From SIG710 sp045596925 (lineage in GTDB: Bacteria; Bacillota; Clostridia; Oscillospirales; CAG-272): DNA of 27,073 bases. Where the stretch lies: NCBI GenBank assembly GCA_045596925.1, contig JAZODH010000057.1:1-27073 (forward strand), given 5' to 3'. A model generated the notes under the pieces. It worked only from the letters and a program-made list of their open reading frames with translations, ran no database searches and had not been told where the DNA came from. Positions 24,513-27,073 of the stretch are shown piece after piece. Made by a program: the position numbers and the translations under genes. Position 1 is the stretch's first letter. Each line of letters opens with the position of its first letter.

Positions 24513-24632
24513 TTAGAAGAAGAATCCGTCTTTTACGTTGACGTCAATGTCTCCGCTACCAATGGACTGATCGAGCACTTCAAGTGCGTCAGCCTTAATT
24601 ACTTCGATTTCAGGAGCTGCATAATTTTTCAT
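24513..24632 (-). CDS. 39-residue peptide gene downstream of the GH5 gene
   Basis: A short gene with ATG at 24632-24630 and TAA at 24515-24513. The Shine-Dalgarno AAAGGGAGGT (24650-24641) is excellent and starts just after the stop of the GH5 gene at 24652, so it is very likely a real gene on the same transcript, ended by the terminator at 24457-24500. The peptide begins MKNYAAPEIEVIKADALEV, continues through a Gly/Ser/Asp segment and ends DGFFF. It is acidic, lacks cysteine, has no signal peptide and is too short for a folded enzyme. I recall many short gut-bacterial ORFs beginning MKxYxAPExEVI with unknown function, some suspected to be precursors of modified peptides. No modification enzyme is in the window. 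Confidence 0.7.
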   Translation of the reverse strand: MKNYAAPEIEVIKADALEVLDQSIGSGDIDVNVKDGFFF

Positions 24633-24651
24633 TTTTATTTACCTCCCTTTA

Positions 24652-27073
24652 TTATCTGTCGAATATTGCGTCAAGAACAAAGGTTCTCCAAGCACCGCCG
24701 GAGTAGAGAGCAAAATTTCCGCTATCATATCCCCACCAAGTGAGAGGGATATTATTTTCGTCGCAGAACTGAGCCGCGGTTCTTACATACCTATCAGTAT
24801 CATTCCGATCCGCAAGCACAACGTTCATTCCTATCTCATTGATAACGACGCGCATACCTGTTCTGTCAATAAACTTTTTGACCTCATTAAGGTTCCATCT
24901 GTGGGTGCTCATGTGCTCTTCGGTAAGAGCAACCTTGCCTGACGTTTGTCCTGCCCAGCTCTCTCCCTGATGAGTAAACTCACCGGGGTTGTAGATATGA
25001 ACTACCATAACCAGATTGGGGTCACCCAAAGTGATGTTGACTTCGGGAAGCTTCCATGGCTGGTTGGAGTCGGGTCCTGCGATGAGAATGAGACGCTTTT
25101 CGTTATTGCCGCCTGTTGCACGGATCATCTGAACAACCTCCATCTGGAAGTTGATAAGAGTAGACGTTGAGCCGGGGAGTTTCCCACCGCCGAAATAAGG
25201 CTCGTTCATCAGCTCGAACATAAGCTCCGGGCCGTAGTCCTTATAACGCTCGGCAACGAGCTGCCAGCAAGCCTTGAACAGCGCCGTGTGATCTGCGTTG
25301 GTAGGATCGATCTCATACCAACCGTGGAAGTCGAGCATAACACCCAACCCCTTTGATATCGCCATTTCTATAGCAGTATCAACAGTTGACATATAGTCCT
25401 TGCCTCTATAGTTTCCAAACTGACCGGTGCTGGAATTATAGTACAGATTGAAGGGCACGGGAATTCTTACGTGATCAAATCCTTGAGAAACAATGTTCGT
25501 GTATGTGCTCTCACTTGTCAGAAGAGCGGGAGCAGCATTAAGCTTTGAACCGTTATTGGGATCCTCGAGGCCGTTTACGTTAACGCCTCTTTTGTAGTCG
25601 AGAGGAGTTATATTAGTAGTCTCCTCCTCATCAGCTTCTCCCTCAAAGTAAGCCTCCCACGCGGCGAGTGTCTTTGTCATGGTCTGGCCGTCAACTGTGC
25701 AAGTGACCTGGATCTTGTCAACGTTGTCCGCATGGCCGTCTGTGCGCGTGTGGAGCGTATCGTAGTATGCAATAAGTCCGCCGTTCTGTCCGTTTACGTA
25801 TGCAAGAGTAAGAGCCGTGGGATCAGCGAGAACGATAGTATGCGAAACGCCATCACCAAATACTCTTGTATTTGTAGCATTCTTTCCATCAACAGCAGCG
25901 TTTTTCATGGATGCATTAGCCACACCCTGGAAGGACGCGGGCATAAGGATAGTCGATGCAGGAACGCCATAAAAGGCATTACTACAGAAGGAAACCAGAT
26001 TTTTTGCGCCCGTCAAGTCAATAGTCCCAGCCGGAGGAACGTAATAGATTCCATCCGTAAGTTCTCTTACCGTCCATACTCGCTTAAACTGGCTATTTTT
26101 TCCGTCATCGTTAGTGAATGTGTACTGAACTCCGGTCGTGCTTCTGACGTTCTCGGGAAGAATAATATTCTCAACCGCTCTCGCGTTTACGAAAGCCTGG
26201 TGGAGAGATATGGACTCCAGACCTGACAGGTCTATGATACCGCCAAACTCATCTGCCTGAGTCTCTGCTGTCAGATACGTCTTGTTATCGGAAGTAGCGT
26301 ATACCATATTATTAACGTAATAGTTATATGCCAACAGGTAGTCGTGCGAAGCGGTCATTCCCTCGGGATATACGATGGTTTCAAGAGTGCTTACGGTGGT
26401 ATTTTCCAGAGAGGAAGCCGCAAAAGCATTTACACCGTAGTCAATAACGAGGGTCTTGATCTTATTTTCGTTAGCCTCGGTCAGAATGGGGCTGTATATC
26501 GTTGCCTGCTTGTCAAAACCTTCAGTGCCAGTAGGGGGAGTACCGGTACCCGGAGTAAAGTATTCACTGCTGAAGGGTGCAAATCCACCTCTCGATCCAC
26601 GGTCTTTGATCTGAGGAAGCGTTGCCACAGCGTCTTCAGCTATACCGGGAGCACGGCGGTAAACCGCTACAAGCTCAACGGTTCCGTCGGCCATGGTATC
26701 GGTAAGAAGAGACCAAACTATGTTTGTGGTGCTGGTTTCCTCAAGTCTGTTTGCCGCGGATGTATCCTTAAGAGCGCCAGCAGCGGTAAGGTCACCGAAG
26801 ATCCATGCACGGAGAGGCAGGTTGGAGTATGTGAACGTATTTGGCGTATTTGCGTTGCCGTCCTCGTCCGTGAAGCTGTAAACCACGTTGAGGGACAGAC
26901 CGCTGGCAAAGCCATTCTGCTCACCGTCTGTAATAGAGAACGCGCCCTTGTCAAGAACGGGCCAGAGCTTATCTGCGTCTGTGTTCTGAGAGTTTGCGAT
27001 ACCGCTCATAAATGCAAATATTGTTGCATCGTAGAGAGAGTGAGCGGTCTTCTTTGTTCTGCCGGAAGTGTAG
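24652..27073 (-). CDS. GH5 cellulase-family protein with N-terminal accessory module, 5' truncated
   Basis: The frame is open from the right window edge (no stop between 27073 and the ATG at 27009, which is internal), leaving about 806 residues; the true start and any signal peptide are outside. The first 450 or so residues match the accessory module of the large beta-helix protein (VWSL, VAVYRR, ATIYSPILTEAN, KIKTLVIDYGVN and BspA-like IDLSGLESISLHQAF). The last 340 residues are a GH5 catalytic domain: VRIPVPF, LDFHGWYE, acid/base Glu in ELMNEP (codon 25203-25201), HIYNP, nucleophile Glu in VVINEIGMN (codon 24837-24835), and WWGYDSG. It probably hydrolyses a beta-1,4-glucan or similar glycan outside the cell. 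There is no dockerin or anchor at the C-terminus. By eye its base composition is less GC-rich than neighbouring genes, which may indicate later acquisition. Confidence 0.92.
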   Translation of the reverse strand, partial: YTSGRTKKTAHSLYDATIFAFMSGIANSQNTDADKLWPVLDKGAFSITDGEQNGFASGLSLNVVYSFTDEDGNANTPNTFTYSNLPLRAWIFGDLTAAGALKDTSAANRLEETSTTNIVWSLLTDTMADGTVELVAVYRRAPGIAEDAVATLPQIKDRGSRGGFAPFSSEYFTPGTGTPPTGTEGFDKQATIYSPILTEANENKIKTLVIDYGVNAFAASSLENTTVSTLETIVYPEGMTASHDYLLAYNYYVNNMVYATSDNKTYLTAETQADEFGGIIDLSGLESISLHQAFVNARAVENIILPENVRSTTGVQYTFTNDDGKNSQFKRVWTVRELTDGIYYVPPAGTIDLTGAKNLVSFCSNAFYGVPASTILMPASFQGVANASMKNAAVDGKNATNTRVFGDGVSHTIVLADPTALTLAYVNGQNGGLIAYYDTLHTRTDGHADNVDKIQVTCTVDGQTMTKTLAAWEAYFEGEADEEETTNITPLDYKRGVNVNGLEDPNNGSKLNAAPALLTSESTYTNIVSQGFDHVRIPVPFNLYYNSSTGQFGNYRGKDYMSTVDTAIEMAISKGLGVMLDFHGWYEIDPTNADHTALFKACWQLVAERYKDYGPELMFELMNEPYFGGGKLPGSTSTLINFQMEVVQMIRATGGNNEKRLILIAGPDSNQPWKLPEVNITLGDPNLVMVVHIYNPGEFTHQGESWAGQTSGKVALTEEHMSTHRWNLNEVKKFIDRTGMRVVINEIGMNVVLADRNDTDRYVRTAAQFCDENNIPLTWWGYDSGNFALYSGGAWRTFVLDAIFDR

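Noticed and set aside
1..27073. CRISPR arrays, insertion sequences, phage genes, tRNA or rRNA genes
   Set aside because: No regularly spaced direct repeats, transposase, integrase, attachment site or cloverleaf was found; the only repeats are the hairpin elements, the octapeptide repeats and the gene paralogy.

Overview
The window looks like chromosomal DNA from a strictly anaerobic, Gram-positive, Clostridia-type bacterium (Bacillota), probably a gut or rumen member of the Oscillospiraceae/Ruminococcaceae or a related order. The evidence is a type III glutamine synthetase, the conserved Bacillota order yybS-gdpP-rplI-dnaB followed by tilS-hpt-ftsH, strong Shine-Dalgarno sites, consensus sigma-A promoters, Fe-S proteins, lipoprotein signal peptides, and large secreted polysaccharide-active proteins with BspA-like repeats. 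The exact taxon cannot be read from the sequence. No tRNA, rRNA, CRISPR array, transposase or phage gene was seen.

Layout. (1) 1-445 is the 3' end of glnN, closed by a terminator. (2) 483-5753 (minus) encodes a 1756-residue secreted multidomain protein: BspA-like repeats, a long accessory module, a right-handed beta-helix glycosidase-like domain, a stalk-like domain and a carbohydrate-binding-like C-terminus. (3) 6054-15293 (plus) is a long housekeeping superoperon with a perfect consensus promoter: a YybS-like membrane protein, the c-di-AMP phosphodiesterase GdpP, ribosomal protein L9, replicative helicase DnaB, TilS, hypoxanthine phosphoribosyltransferase and FtsH. The gdpP-rplI gap is a 204-nt structured leader, and a small hairpin placed just before the Shine-Dalgarno site occurs three times between gdpP and dnaB. 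(4) 15456-18388 (plus) is a compact three-gene operon: a QueG-like Fe-S protein, a cysteine-rich U32-like protein and an AraC-type regulator. (5) 18443-19572 (minus) holds three small, tightly coupled genes of unknown function. (6) 19758-24456 (plus) holds two tandem lipoproteins, paralogous to the beta-helix part of the protein in region 2. (7) 24513-27073 (minus) is the 3' part of a GH5 cellulase-family protein followed by a 39-codon gene, facing the lipoprotein genes across a bidirectional terminator.

How it fits together. Regions 2, 6 and 7 look like one extracellular glycan-degrading theme. Three proteins share one beta-helix core, two of them tethered to the membrane as lipoproteins. 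The large beta-helix protein and the GH5 protein share a different, roughly 450-residue accessory module, so the same module is joined to two unrelated catalytic folds. Region 3 links c-di-AMP turnover with translation, replication, tRNA modification, purine salvage and membrane proteolysis. The observations I find most worth following are the shared module and the beta-helix family with its altered catalytic motif, the 39-residue peptide gene, the repeated hairpin-plus-Shine-Dalgarno element around rplI and dnaB, the Fe-S/U32-like/AraC operon, and the three small coupled genes.
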